NCBI GenBank assembly: GCA_910579745.1
Contig: CAJTVH010000006.1
Location: forward strand, 30,744-94,743
Source: an uncultured Clostridia bacterium
Lineage (GTDB): Bacteria > Bacillota > Clostridia > Lachnospirales > CAG-274
Length of the DNA: 64,000 nucleotides
Direction of reading: 5' to 3'
This document shows positions 44,923-53,826 of the stretch, in pieces. Under the pieces are notes generated by a model. That model did not search any database. It saw only the letters and a program-made list of their open reading frames with translations, and had not been told where the DNA came from. How positions within the stretch are numbered: position 1 is the first letter of the stretch; each line of letters opens with the position of its first letter. The translations under genes and the position numbers were made by a program.

Positions 44923-45543
44923 ATGAAAGTTTTGCTATTAAACGGAAGTCCACACAAAGAGGGATGTACTTACACAGCTTTATGTGAGGTTGGAAAAGTT
45001 TTAAAAGAAAACAATATTGAGACGGAAATTTTTCAAATAGGAACGAATCCGATAGCTGGGTGTATCGCTTGCGGGGCTTGTTTAAAAAACGGAAAATGTT
45101 TCAGGGATGACAAAGTAAATGATTTTATTGAGAAAGCTAAAGAAGCGGATGGTTTTGTTTTTGGCTCCCCCGTTTATTACGCTGGCGCGGCGGGACAAAT
45201 TTCTTCTTTCCTTGACAGGGCTTTTTATGGAAGAACTTCTATTTTCGCAGGTAAACCCGGGGCCGCCGTGGTAAGCTGCAGGAGAGGAGGGGCGTCAGCC
45301 GCTTTTGACCAGATTAATAAATATTTTACTATCTCGAAAATGCCTGTCGTTTCTTCTCAATATTGGAACCAAGTGCACGGAAACAGTCCAGAGGAGGCAG
45401 TCAAAGACCTTGAGGGAATGCAGACTATGAGAACACTGGGAAATTATATGGCGTGGATTTTAAAATGTATTGACGCGGGGAAAAAGGCGGGGATTGATAA
45501 ACCAGCGGATGAGCCGCCTGTAAAGACTAATTTTATAAGATAG
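44923..45543 (+). CDS. iron-sulfur flavoprotein (flavodoxin-like NAD(P)H oxidoreductase)
   Basis: 206 residues. The flavodoxin-like fold starts MKVLLLNGSPHKEGCTYTAL, the FMN phosphate loop. CIACGACLKNGKC gives four cysteines in the compact C-x2-C-x2-C-x4-C arrangement of iron-sulfur flavoproteins. FGSPVYYAGAAGQISSFLDR and VVSCRRGGASAAF complete the FMN site. It would pass electrons between a low-potential donor and FMN; the partner is unknown. GGAGGTTTTATTTTT precedes the ATG and a terminator follows, so it is a single-gene unit. Confidence 0.88.
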   Translation: MKVLLLNGSPHKEGCTYTALCEVGKVLKENNIETEIFQIGTNPIAGCIACGACLKNGKCFRDDKVNDFIEKAKEADGFVFGSPVYYAGAAGQISSFLDRAFYGRTSIFAGKPGAAVVSCRRGGASAAFDQINKYFTISKMPVVSSQYWNQVHGNSPEEAVKDLEGMQTMRTLGNYMAWILKCIDAGKKAGIDKPADEPPVKTNFIR

Positions 45544-45555
45544 TTTATTTTGACA

Positions 45556-45592
45556 ATATGCCGATTTTTAATCGGTATATTGTTTTTTTATG
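45556..45592 (+). terminator. terminator after the flavoprotein gene
   Basis: AATATGCCGATT paired with AATCGGTATATT around TTT, followed by GTTTTTTTA. Confidence 0.85.
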
Positions 45593-45705
45593 TATAATGA
45601 TTGTTATTATAATTAATTCCTGTATTGCCATATTTACACGAATTTATACTTTTATTTTTATTTATTTTATGTTAAAATTAGAAAGTTGATAATCGGCGTG
45701 TGTCT

Positions 45706-45912
45706 GATATAGTCAATAAACTTGAAAAGAAACAAAAGGAGGTGTGACAAAAATTATTTTTATGAGGCGGCGGAGGAAGAGCGTAGCCTATGCCGACCCG
45801 GCTTGGGCGTATAGGCGAACGGAAATCGAAGCTTTGCGACTGGCCGTAGCATAGAGAAAAGGATTTTTAGCCGTGTTGAGCTTGTTTATTTTTAAGTTTG
45901 TTTACTATAACT
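45706..45912. repeat. repeat family C, copy 2
   Basis: ATATAGTCAATAAACTTGAAAA at the left, GTTTATTTTTAAGTTTGTTTACTATA at the right (in short TTTTTAAGTTTGTTTACTAT), enclosing a GC-rich part with GCCTATGCC and GGCGTATAGGC. Ends match 49509-49682. Confidence 0.65.
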
Positions 45913-45982
45913 AAAATATTGGGAAAAACCAATAAAAAGATAAGTTTTATAATTAATATTAAATATGTTTAGGAGGAAGAAT

Positions 45983-47146
45983 ATGAGAAAGTTTTTAAAA
46001 ATCAGCAAATTAGTATCGTCGGTGTTGATATGTTCTCTGCTCATCACCGGATGCGGTCCGTTAAGCGACGCTGATGAGGTTGTTCTTGATTTAGACGGTA
46101 CAATTTTTAGTGACATGAACGCTCAGGAGGAAAATAAAGGGGAAGAGGAAAAAGACGAGCTCATTGTGGCGTTTATGTTTGACGGCCAGATAAATGACGG
46201 CGGATACTCACAGATGCATGATCAGGGAAGGCAAAAAGTCGAGAAAATAGAGGGTGTGAAAACAATTTATAAAGAGGGTGTTCTTGACGATGAAAAGCAA
46301 GTTGAGGAAGTCTGCGAGGAATTTATAAAAAACGGCGCTAAAGTGATTTATGGAACAAGTTTTGGGCATATGGACGGTATGTATAACGAGGCGGAAAAAC
46401 ATAAAGACGTAACATTTATTCACTGCAGCGGTTATAAAAAACTTGACAATATGAGTAACTTTTTTGGAAAGATTTATCAAATGCGTTATTTGACAGGCAT
46501 AGCCGCTGGTTCTGTCACAAAATCAAATAAAATAGGGTATGTGGCGGCTTTTCCCATTCCGGAAGTTATAAGAGGAATAAACGCTTTTACGTTGGGAGTT
46601 CAAAAGGTTAATCCTGAAGCCGTTGTTGAGGTTTTATGGACCTCAACATGGAACGACTATGAGCTGGAGAAAAGCACCGCCGAAAAATTAATTGATAACG
46701 GGGCGGACGTTATCGCCCAGCATCAGAATACGACAGGACCTCAAGCCGCGGCGAGGGAGCGTGATATTTATTCCGTTGGATATAACAGGGATATGTCTTA
46801 TGAAAATGAAAAACAAATTACGGCGGCTATATGGGACTGGGGAATATATTACACGGAATGCACCAAAAAAATTCTCGACGGAAAGTGGAAAACAGGTTCG
46901 GAATGGCTTGACGCTTCAAGCGGGCTTGTTGATATAGCGCCTGTTTCAGATTATGTGAGCCTTGAGACTAAAAATTTAATTGAGGAAGAAAAAGCGAAAA
47001 TTTTAAACGGAGACGATAAGATTTTTTTGGGTCCTATTTATAATCAGAAAAACGAACTTGTCATTAAGGAGGGCAATAAGCTTTCCGACGAGGAATTGAG
47101 CTCGATGTCGTGGTTCATAAAAGGCGTAGACGGAAAATTGGAGTAG
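45983..47146 (+). CDS. BMP-family lipoprotein (purine-nucleoside-binding-like)
   Basis: 387 residues from ATG 45983 (AGGAGGAAGAAT upstream). A lipoprotein signal peptide ends LICSLLITGC with the lipid-bearing Cys at residue 24. The rest is a BMP/PnrA periplasmic-binding fold: VAFMFDGQINDGGYSQMHDQG, VIYGTSFGHMDGM, NKIGYVAAFPIPEVIRGINAF and VIAQHQNTTG. Relatives bind nucleosides or other small ligands for ABC uptake, but no permease or ATPase gene is near. Instead a chemoreceptor gene starts 14 bases after the stop, so this protein may be a ligand sensor for taxis. Confidence 0.88.
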   Translation: MRKFLKISKLVSSVLICSLLITGCGPLSDADEVVLDLDGTIFSDMNAQEENKGEEEKDELIVAFMFDGQINDGGYSQMHDQGRQKVEKIEGVKTIYKEGVLDDEKQVEEVCEEFIKNGAKVIYGTSFGHMDGMYNEAEKHKDVTFIHCSGYKKLDNMSNFFGKIYQMRYLTGIAAGSVTKSNKIGYVAAFPIPEVIRGINAFTLGVQKVNPEAVVEVLWTSTWNDYELEKSTAEKLIDNGADVIAQHQNTTGPQAAARERDIYSVGYNRDMSYENEKQITAAIWDWGIYYTECTKKILDGKWKTGSEWLDASSGLVDIAPVSDYVSLETKNLIEEEKAKILNGDDKIFLGPIYNQKNELVIKEGNKLSDEELSSMSWFIKGVDGKLE

Positions 47147-47160
47147 AGAGGTGATTTTTT

Positions 47161-49398
47161 ATGGATTGGTATAAAAATCTTAAAATAAACAAAAAACTTT
47201 TAATCGCTTTTAGCTTAACTATTTTTGTAAGTTTAATTTTTGGTGTATTTGCAATATCGACTCTTTTAGATGTAAGCGGAAGTTATCACGGCAGGATTAA
47301 TCAGAATCTTGAGGTTGTGAAAAAGATAGACGAGCTTAAAGAAAGTGTGTATACATATGTTATTGACGCGAATAGTCTTATACTTCATACCGCTAATAAC
47401 TCAAATGTTTCTGATATTTCAGATGAAATGGAAAACATGAGAGAGCTTGTTTCAGAAAAACTCGAATGGTATAAACAGTATCTTAAAGATAAATCCAACA
47501 AAGTGGAGTATATGACTTTTATCGACAATCTTATAGACAATTCACAAAAATATTTTGACGCTATGGATAACGCTATAGAATTAGCTAAAAATGGAAGCAC
47601 TAAAGACGCTATAAATATTATTGATAAAAATTATAGTTTTTATGAGGAGCTTTTAAAAGGCTGTGATATTATTTCGGGATCAACTATAAACAATCTGATA
47701 AAGAATGCTAATAAAATAAACAATTACTCGAATACCGCTGTTTTAGTACTTATTGGTATTTTATTCTTTTTAATTTGTGTTTCCATCAGTATAGCTTTAT
47801 TTGTCTCATGGTTTATAAGGAAACCAATTATTGATCTTGAGAAAGCTGCTATGGATGTATGTAATGGTAATTTTGATGTAGTAATAAAGTCAAAATATAA
47901 AGATGAGCTTGGCAATTTATCTAATTCTATTGGAAAGATGATGAGCATTTTAAAAAGTCTTCTTAATGAAATAAATGATACTTCTAAACTTCTTCATAAC
48001 GGCGAGACAGATGTGAGAATTAACGGCAAAAATTATTTAGGCGCTTATAATTCTGTCGCTGAGTCTATTAATAATGTTATTGACGAACTGCTTGACGATA
48101 CGGATAAAGTTATCGAGTGTATTCAAGGATATGGAAACGGCAATTTTGACGCTAAGATTAAGAGATTTCCCGGAAAGAAAAATGAAATTAACGTAGCTCT
48201 TGACGCCATCAGAAATAATTTTGTTTCTATTTCCGAAGATATTAATTCAATGATTAACGCCGCTATAAAAGGAGAGCTTGAATACACTATAGACTCATCT
48301 TCCTATCAAGGTGACTGGAACAATATAGCGAATGGGCTTAACACTGTTTTGCGGACTGTTAAAAAGCCTTTAATAAGCGTTTCGGATACTCTTAAACAGC
48401 TTGCCGACGGTAATTTTAAAGTTAAAATAGAAGAATCGTTTTCAGGTGATTTTGAGGTTATGAAAAATAACCTTAACAATACTATAGAAATAGTTTCGGA
48501 TTATATTCAGGATATTTCCGATATTTTAATAAAATTATCAAAACAAGATTTAAGCGTTGAGATAAAGAAGAACTATATAGGTGATTTTGAGGATATTCAA
48601 AACGCTTTAAATCTTATTTTACTTAACTTTAATAGTTTGCTTAGAGAAATTGGAAATTCCGCTAACAGCGTCGCTGATAACGCCAAGAATATTTCAGGAA
48701 ACAGCTCAAAGCTTGTCGAGGGAGCGGCTTCACAAAACAACTCTGTATACGAGTTAAACTCTATGATAAAAAATATTTCTGAAAATTCCACGGTAAATTC
48801 TGAAAAGTCGCAGAAGGTTAATGAAATCGCTCTCGCGGCGCAAAATTACGCCGTAGAGGGAAGTCAAAAAATGCGGGATATGCTTAGCGCTATGAAAGAG
48901 ATTAACGACGCAGCTGAAAGTATCTCAAACATTATTGACGTTATTGACGATATTGCTTTTCAGACAAATATTCTTGCTCTTAACGCTGCCGTTGAGGCGG
49001 CGAGGGCGGGCGACAGCGGAAAAGGGTTCGCTGTTGTCGCCGACGAGGTAAGGAGTCTCGCTGGAAGAAGTCAGCGGGCCGCTAAAGAAACGGGAGAGTT
49101 TATAAACAGTTCTTTGGCTAAAATTGAGTTTGGTGTGGAAATCGCCAATACAACATCTGACTCACTTAACTTAATGATTGAGCAGGTTAAGGAAATCGCT
49201 GTGCTTATTGACGAATGCGCTATCGCTCTTAAAGATGAGGCATCAGCTTTAGATGACATTAGCCAGAGTGTAAGCGATATTTCAGAGGTGGCGAGAGATA
49301 ACAATTCTTTAAGCATAAGAAGCGAGGAATTCGCGGAAGCCCTTGTTAAGCAAGCGGCTGTATTTAAATCCGCTGTTGATAATTTTATATTAAAATAA
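47161..49398 (+). CDS. methyl-accepting chemotaxis protein with repeated HAMP domains
   Basis: 745 residues. Membrane helix 1 (about 11-35) and helix 2 (about 193-217, AVLVLIGILFFLICVSIS) flank an extracellular four-helix-bundle (4HB) sensor. Several HAMP-like units follow in the cytoplasm: DLEKAAMDVCNGNFDVVI, then VIECIQGYGNGNFDAKI, TLKQLADGNFKVKI and LIKLSKQDLSVEI. The signalling hairpin has DDIAFQTNILALNAAVEA. Poly-HAMP arrays modulate signal transfer. It is co-transcribed with the upstream BMP lipoprotein, so docking of that protein to the 4HB domain is likely. AGAGGTGATTTTTT precedes the ATG. Confidence 0.93.
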   Translation: MDWYKNLKINKKLLIAFSLTIFVSLIFGVFAISTLLDVSGSYHGRINQNLEVVKKIDELKESVYTYVIDANSLILHTANNSNVSDISDEMENMRELVSEKLEWYKQYLKDKSNKVEYMTFIDNLIDNSQKYFDAMDNAIELAKNGSTKDAINIIDKNYSFYEELLKGCDIISGSTINNLIKNANKINNYSNTAVLVLIGILFFLICVSISIALFVSWFIRKPIIDLEKAAMDVCNGNFDVVIKSKYKDELGNLSNSIGKMMSILKSLLNEINDTSKLLHNGETDVRINGKNYLGAYNSVAESINNVIDELLDDTDKVIECIQGYGNGNFDAKIKRFPGKKNEINVALDAIRNNFVSISEDINSMINAAIKGELEYTIDSSSYQGDWNNIANGLNTVLRTVKKPLISVSDTLKQLADGNFKVKIEESFSGDFEVMKNNLNNTIEIVSDYIQDISDILIKLSKQDLSVEIKKNYIGDFEDIQNALNLILLNFNSLLREIGNSANSVADNAKNISGNSSKLVEGAASQNNSVYELNSMIKNISENSTVNSEKSQKVNEIALAAQNYAVEGSQKMRDMLSAMKEINDAAESISNIIDVIDDIAFQTNILALNAAVEAARAGDSGKGFAVVADEVRSLAGRSQRAAKETGEFINSSLAKIEFGVEIANTTSDSLNLMIEQVKEIAVLIDECAIALKDEASALDDISQSVSDISEVARDNNSLSIRSEEFAEALVKQAAVFKSAVDNFILK

Positions 49399-49436
49399 TT
49401 AGATAATTTAGATTGACGGTTAGGCGGATTATAATA

Positions 49437-49477
49437 AATTAGGCTGTGGATAGATTTAAATCCACAGCCTAATTTAT
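49437..49477 (+). terminator. terminator after the chemoreceptor gene
   Basis: AATTAGGCTGTGGAT paired with ATCCACAGCCTAATT around AGATTTAA, followed by TATT. The stem is perfect over 15 bp. Confidence 0.85.
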
Positions 49478-49508
49478 TAAACAGATATGATATATAAAGA
49501 GATAAAAA

Positions 49509-49682
49509 ATTATTATACTATAGTCAAACAACTTAAAAATAAACAAGTTCGGAGGCTGAGAATTCTTTTTACCTTGTTGCCGACGGCCGGCATATGCGGC
49601 GGACTACGCTTTCTAGGACGCCTCGCGAAAATAATTTTCAGTTCGCCTCCTTTCGCTCATTTTCAAGTTGTTTGACTATATA
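49509..49682. repeat. repeat family C, copy 3
   Basis: TATAGTCAAACAACTTAAAA and TTTTCAAGTTGTTTGACTATA are nearly perfect inverted ends. The interior is GC-rich with GCCGACGGCCGGC. This is the clearest copy of the family. Confidence 0.8.
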
Positions 49683-49710
49683 TATTTACAGAAAGATATA
49701 GCCAAATCGT

Positions 49711-49813
49711 TTATAGTGAAACAATAAAAGAATGAACAAACAAACTTTAATAAATCTGATGTATTAAGGTATTATTTTAGTGTTTCATATTAAAAACTTT
49801 ATGAATTGATATA
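49711..49813. repeat. repeat family A, copy 6
   Basis: TTATAGTGAAACAATAAAAG to ATTTTAGTGTTTCATA, then TATGAATTGATATAA. Confidence 0.65.
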
Positions 49814-49827
49814 AAAAAGCAGGTCTA

Positions 49828-50376
49828 TTATACTAATTCAGCGATTTTCTCAACAGCTACATAAATTTCCGAAATCTCGTACCATGTTGGAAAATCCACA
49901 ATACCGGATTGAGGTAAATTAAATATTTGTTGGAACTTTCTTACAGCCTCTGCCGTTTGCTCGCCATATATTCCGTCAACCCTTAGTTTAGGTATAGCTG
50001 TATAGGTGTTTGAAATAGCGTTTAATTGGGTTTGAATTGTTCGTACGCTGTTACCGCTTGAGCCTACTTGCAAGTTTTCATTGGGAAAAGAAGAGGGAAC
50101 GCCGTTGACTTGTTCCGCCTGCGTTAAATATATGTCGTCCCCGTAATAATATCTTAAAATCTGACTGGCCGTATATCCCTGATCCGCCAGATTTTTGCTT
50201 CCCCATTGAGAAAGCCAGTTAGGACACGATACTTTTGAGCCGTCGCAGTATTGCGTAAATAACGGCTGTCTGATACCGGGTTTTGTTATATAAGTGGTAA
50301 ACATTTCATCAACTATTACTGAGATTTCCTCATAAATGTTTCGTCCGTATGAAAAAGCTTGGTCATACGCTGTAGA
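49828..50376 (-). pseudogene. 5'-truncated SpoIID-like / peptidoglycan-binding protein
   Basis: The frame is open for 182 codons but has no start at its upstream end: a stop (TAA) lies at 50377-50379, right where family-like sequence begins (STAYDQAFSYGRNIYEEISV). The first part resembles the end of a SpoIID/LytB domain (CPNWLSQWGSKNLADQGYTA). The C-terminal part is a PF01471-type peptidoglycan-binding domain (LRVDGIYGEQTAEAVRKFQQ). Such proteins occur in spore formers. The break is 26 bases from the stop of the recombinase gene, so the integrated element cut this gene. The internal ATG at 50304 is not its true start. Confidence 0.75.
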
Positions 50377-50402
50377 TTACGTTAAGAAACGGAACTTATT
50401 TT

Positions 50403-52019
50403 TTAAAAAGACTTTAAAAAGATTTGAGCGTTTTTCCCGTCATATTCTATTCTATCGACAACATCTTTAATGATGTTTCTGACTTCAAGAAGTTGTTCCG
50501 GCGTTTTTATTTCTATGTCAATAGCTCCGTTTCTTATTTTCTCAACCGCTTTTAAAGCTATGCTTATATTTGTGAACTTTACATCACATGAGTTTATTTT
50601 CTCAATAATATTTATTTTTTTTAATTTTAAGGTTTTTATCTCTTTATCAAGATTTTCAATTTCGGAAGTTATGTAAGAAAGAAGAGTTTTATTTTCTGTA
50701 GCCGCTACTTTATGAACAAGGGATTTTATAACCGTGTCTGTTTCTTTAATTTTCTTTTCCACCTGTGTCAGTTGTTTTTGCAAATCATAATCTAAAAGAT
50801 TTGTTCGGCTTTTTATCACGTCAAAGTCGGTTATTTGGCTATTTTCGTCAAACAGCATTGATTTTAATGAGCTTATAATTTCTCTGTCAAGTTTATCGCC
50901 TCGGGCGTTTTTTAAATCGCACAGGGTTCTTTTTGAGTCTTCTTTTTTTTCACAGCAATAATAGAAACGGTCACCGCTTATACTTGACGGGCGCATATAG
51001 CTCCCGCATTTTTTACATCTTAAAAGGCTTGACAAAAGTCCCTTTTTTCCTATAGGGCGTCTTATTGTCAAAGATTTTCTCGCTTCAATTATATCTTGAA
51101 CCTTTATCCAATTTTCAGAGGAGATTAGAGGTTCATGTTCTCCTACAGACACAATCCATTCGCTGTAATCAGTATAATAAGTGGCGTTTGAGGCGAGTTT
51201 TGTTCTCCGTAAAATACTTATGCCGTGTTTACCGTCAAATTTTTCTTTAGGAACCGCTATTTTAACACCTTTATTGGCTAAATACTCATAGGCTAAGGAG
51301 TCGGCTGTCATATATATAGGGTGGGTTAGCAGCCGTCTTATTGATATACATTTGTAATCCTTTCCATTTCTGTTTGTAATTCTGTTTTGCATACAATATC
51401 CTTGAATTTTATTTATGCTCTGCCATTCTAAGTATTTATCAAAAATGAATTTTACTCTCTCGCTTTCCTCTTTATTTATTTTTAATATATTATATTTTTT
51501 GGATGTTCCGTTTTTATCAATATACTCAATTTTAACTTTATCGTAACCTTCCGGCGGAATTGCCCCTAAAAATCTTCCTGTAGAAGCCAAACCTGTAAAG
51601 TTATCAACTATTCGCTCAGAAATTGTCTCTCGTTCAAGCTGGGCGAATACAGCGAGGATATACATCATCGCTCTGCCCATTGGCGTTGATGTATCAAACT
51701 GTTCTTTTAATGAAACATAAGAGCACTTATAAGAATCCAACATATCAACAAAGTTAGAAAAGTCGCTTATATTTCTGCTTATTCGGTCAAGTTTATAGCT
51801 TATCAGTACGTCAAATTTTCTTTTTTTTATTTGGCTTTGAAGTATATTGAATTGGGGTCTATCGGTATTTCCGCCTGAAAAGCCCTCATCTTCGAATATA
51901 GTTATATCTGAATCTGGATACTGCATATTAACATATGCTTTGCAGGCGTTTATTTGGTTTTGAATACTTTCTCCTTTTTCTGAAAGTCTTGATTTTCGGG
52001 CATAGATTGCTATATTCAT
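50403..52019 (-). CDS. large serine recombinase (integrase)
   Basis: 538 residues. Resolvase domain with the catalytic Ser at residue 10 (IAIYARKSRLS), EDEGFSGGNTDRP, YKLDRISRN and TPMGRAMMYILAVFAQLERE. The recombinase domain (about 165-300) and a zinc ribbon (CKKCGSYMRP ... YYCCEKK) follow, then a coiled coil at about 400-470. This type inserts and removes prophages and conjugative transposons at specific attachment sites. It lies at the left boundary of the element and ends 26 bases from the interrupted host gene. GAGGTGGTTCT precedes the ATG. Confidence 0.95.
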   Translation of the reverse strand: MNIAIYARKSRLSEKGESIQNQINACKAYVNMQYPDSDITIFEDEGFSGGNTDRPQFNILQSQIKKRKFDVLISYKLDRISRNISDFSNFVDMLDSYKCSYVSLKEQFDTSTPMGRAMMYILAVFAQLERETISERIVDNFTGLASTGRFLGAIPPEGYDKVKIEYIDKNGTSKKYNILKINKEESERVKFIFDKYLEWQSINKIQGYCMQNRITNRNGKDYKCISIRRLLTHPIYMTADSLAYEYLANKGVKIAVPKEKFDGKHGISILRRTKLASNATYYTDYSEWIVSVGEHEPLISSENWIKVQDIIEARKSLTIRRPIGKKGLLSSLLRCKKCGSYMRPSSISGDRFYYCCEKKEDSKRTLCDLKNARGDKLDREIISSLKSMLFDENSQITDFDVIKSRTNLLDYDLQKQLTQVEKKIKETDTVIKSLVHKVAATENKTLLSYITSEIENLDKEIKTLKLKKINIIEKINSCDVKFTNISIALKAVEKIRNGAIDIEIKTPEQLLEVRNIIKDVVDRIEYDGKNAQIFLKSF

Positions 52020-52176
52020 AGAACCACCTCAGAAGTTTTAAGATTTTATAAAAATTTAAATATTAGATTATAACAGTATTTATTAGCAGGAGATAATTTG
52101 AAATTTTATTTCTATGGTAAAAATGGTGTTTTCGATAATAAAAAAGCAACAGATTTATTAAAATTAAAACTGCTAC

Positions 52177-52308
52177 TTGACTTTATTGTATAAAAGTGTT
52201 ATTATAATGGCACAAAGGGCAGTCAGCTCCACGAGAGTGGCTTCCACAGTTACTGAGTTATTTTGAAAATAACCACCATAGCTTGGTAGGCGGGGTGGTT
52301 ATTTTTTT
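52177..52308 (+). ncRNA. antisense RNA antitoxin 1 with promoter and terminator
   Basis: Promoter TTGACT (52177), 17 bp, TATTAT (52200-52205). The RNA begins near GGCACAAAGG, contains GTCAGCTCCACGAGAGTGG and TTCCAC, and ends at the hairpin AATAACCACC ... GGTGGTTATTTTTTT. It overlaps the 3' end of the opposing toxin gene. The same promoter and RNA occur again at 52602-52739. Confidence 0.75.
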
Positions 52309-52379
52309 GTGCCTATGTAGATTGTCACTATAAGCATAGAAAAATCTATCAATAAAGATAAAAGTTCATAATTACTCAT
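52299..52379 (-). CDS. Hol_Tox/Fst-like type I toxin 1, 26 residues
   Basis: Product begins MSNYELLSLLIDFSMLIVTI and ends GTKK: one hydrophobic helix with a lysine tail, as in holin-like (Hol_Tox) and Fst toxins. GGGAGGTGGCG precedes the ATG. Promoter read leftward: TTGACA (52464-52459), 16 bp, TATAAT (52442-52437). The leader holds TTTCCACTTCC, partly matching a TTCCAC block in the antisense RNA from the other strand. The stop lies inside the shared terminator. Such peptides damage the membrane unless blocked by the RNA. Confidence 0.75.
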   Translation of the reverse strand: MSNYELLSLLIDFSMLIVTIYIGTKK

Positions 52380-52601
52380 AGCGCCACCTCCCTTCGGAAG
52401 TGGAAACCATACCCCGCAGACCGGCTGCCCTATTAAATTATAACAGTTTTTATTAAGTTGTCAATTAATTCTAAAAAAGTTGTTTTTTTATATAAATTAT
52501 TTCTATTGGCAAGAGATAATTTGAAATTTTATACTTTGCTAAAAGTGGTGTTTTTCGATAATAAAAAAGTAACAGATTTATTGAAAACTAAAAACTGTTA
52601 C

Positions 52602-52739
52602 TTGACTTTTTATAGAAAAAGTGTTATTATAATGGCACAAAAGGCAGTCAGCTCCACGAGAGTGGCTTCCACAACTAAAAGATTATTTTAGAGAAAAATA
52701 ACCGCCAAAGCGGGTCAGGCGAGGGTGGTTATTTTTTTG
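52602..52739 (+). ncRNA. antisense RNA antitoxin 2 with promoter and terminator
   Basis: TTGACT (52602-52607), 17 bp, TATTAT (52625-52630). The RNA start GGCACAAAAGGCAGTCAGC and the GAGTGGCTTCCAC block are the same as in copy 1. The terminator AATAACCGCC ... GGTGGTTATTTTTTT overlaps the end of the opposing toxin gene. Confidence 0.75.
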
Positions 52740-52806
52740 TGCCTAAAATTATAGCTACAAGTGTTCCGAATGCTATCATAAGTGATATTGCCTCGTATGT
52801 ACTCAT
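52729..52806 (-). CDS. Hol_Tox/Fst-like type I toxin 2, 25 residues
   Basis: MSTYEAISLMIAFGTLVAII then LGTKK: the standard sequence form of putative holin-like toxins. AAAGGAGGTGGTGACT precedes the ATG. Promoter read leftward: TTGACA (52893-52888), 16 bp, TATAAT (52871-52866). The GGAAGTGGAAACC leader block is shared with copies 1 and 3. This is the most typical of the three copies. Confidence 0.85.
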   Translation of the reverse strand: MSTYEAISLMIAFGTLVAIILGTKK

Positions 52807-53052
52807 AGTCACCACCTCCTTTCGGAAGTGGAAACCAATCCCCCGCAGTCCAACTGCCCAATTTAATTATAGCATTTTTTGTTTGACTGTCAATTTAATT
52901 TAAAAAAAATTTGTCTTTTTCTGATAAGACCATACCCGTATAAATTTTAAACTAATAGAGCAATGAATTTTTATTATTTATCTATTTATTTAGAAATTTC
53001 TGTAAAAGTCTGCATAGCTTTTAATACAAGAAAAAAATTGACATCTTTTAAC
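52807..53052. other. toxin 2 leader and promoter, then empty spacer
   Basis: Up to about 52893 this is the toxin 2 leader and promoter. The remainder is AT-rich without visible structure. Confidence 0.5.
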
Positions 53053-53826
53053 TTACGCTGATAGAATTTTAGTATAATTGTCTTTTTTACTCCATAAAAT
53101 TGGAAAAGTATCACATCTCTCTAATAAACTTATTGCTTTTTTAGAAACTTTTTTGTTAATATCATGTATAAATGTATATAATTTTGCATCTTCATTTCTT
53201 TGTTCTTTTACGTCATTCCATGCAAATAATATTGATTGGGCTTCTTTGTAATCTAAATTATTTACAACGTTAATAATTCTTTCGGGAGCTTTTTTTGATT
53301 TTGTTATAACAAAATCATAGTTAGTAGCAAATGTACTAGTTCCAATAAATGAGACATTTGATACATAACGTATATCATTTTCATCAAGATAATTTTGTAC
53401 ATCTTCCCAAAACAATGATTGAACATTGTTTTGAGAGAGGTTAAATAAATCACTTATTTTTATCATACATTGAGATAACATATGTTTTTTTGCGCTTATA
53501 TCTTCAAGAGCACATTCTACATAAAGTTCATTGCTTTCTGATTTTTTTATTCCATGTCCATTTAATATATTATTAAATATCTCAGTTCGTTTGTTACTGT
53601 TAAATATATCAAAGTTTGATAATTCTAATTCATTTAATGTATTTCCATCATCACTCAAACGATAAAAATTATCTTTTAATTTTTCTATATAAAATTCTGT
53701 ATGGTCATTGTTTCTGTCTAAAAAAGGCAGAGTAATCCTAAATAAATTATCTTCTATTTTATACTGTTCAATATTTTCATTTAACCAATCCAAATAATTT
53801 TTTTTAAAATCAATATCTTCATTCAT
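53053..53826 (-). CDS. DUF1828/DUF1829-type protein
   Basis: 257 residues. The N-terminal half (about 1-105) has the DUF1828 pattern: FRITLPFLDRNNDHTEFYIE, then NFYRLSDDGNTLNELELSN. The C-terminal half (about 140-257) resembles DUF1829, with YVSNVSFIGTSTFATNYDFV. Function unknown; the family is common in mobile elements and proposed to have a toxin-antitoxin or defence role, without proof. Its ATG follows the stop of the DUF6978-type gene directly, so both are one unit. Confidence 0.75.
   Translation of the reverse strand: MNEDIDFKKNYLDWLNENIEQYKIEDNLFRITLPFLDRNNDHTEFYIEKLKDNFYRLSDDGNTLNELELSNFDIFNSNKRTEIFNNILNGHGIKKSESNELYVECALEDISAKKHMLSQCMIKISDLFNLSQNNVQSLFWEDVQNYLDENDIRYVSNVSFIGTSTFATNYDFVITKSKKAPERIINVVNNLDYKEAQSILFAWNDVKEQRNEDAKLYTFIHDINKKVSKKAISLLERCDTFPILWSKKDNYTKILSA

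Noticed and set aside
52458..52691. 77-codon open frame across the type I toxin region
   Set aside because: It crosses the toxin 1 promoter and antitoxin 2 promoter and includes no recognisable protein.
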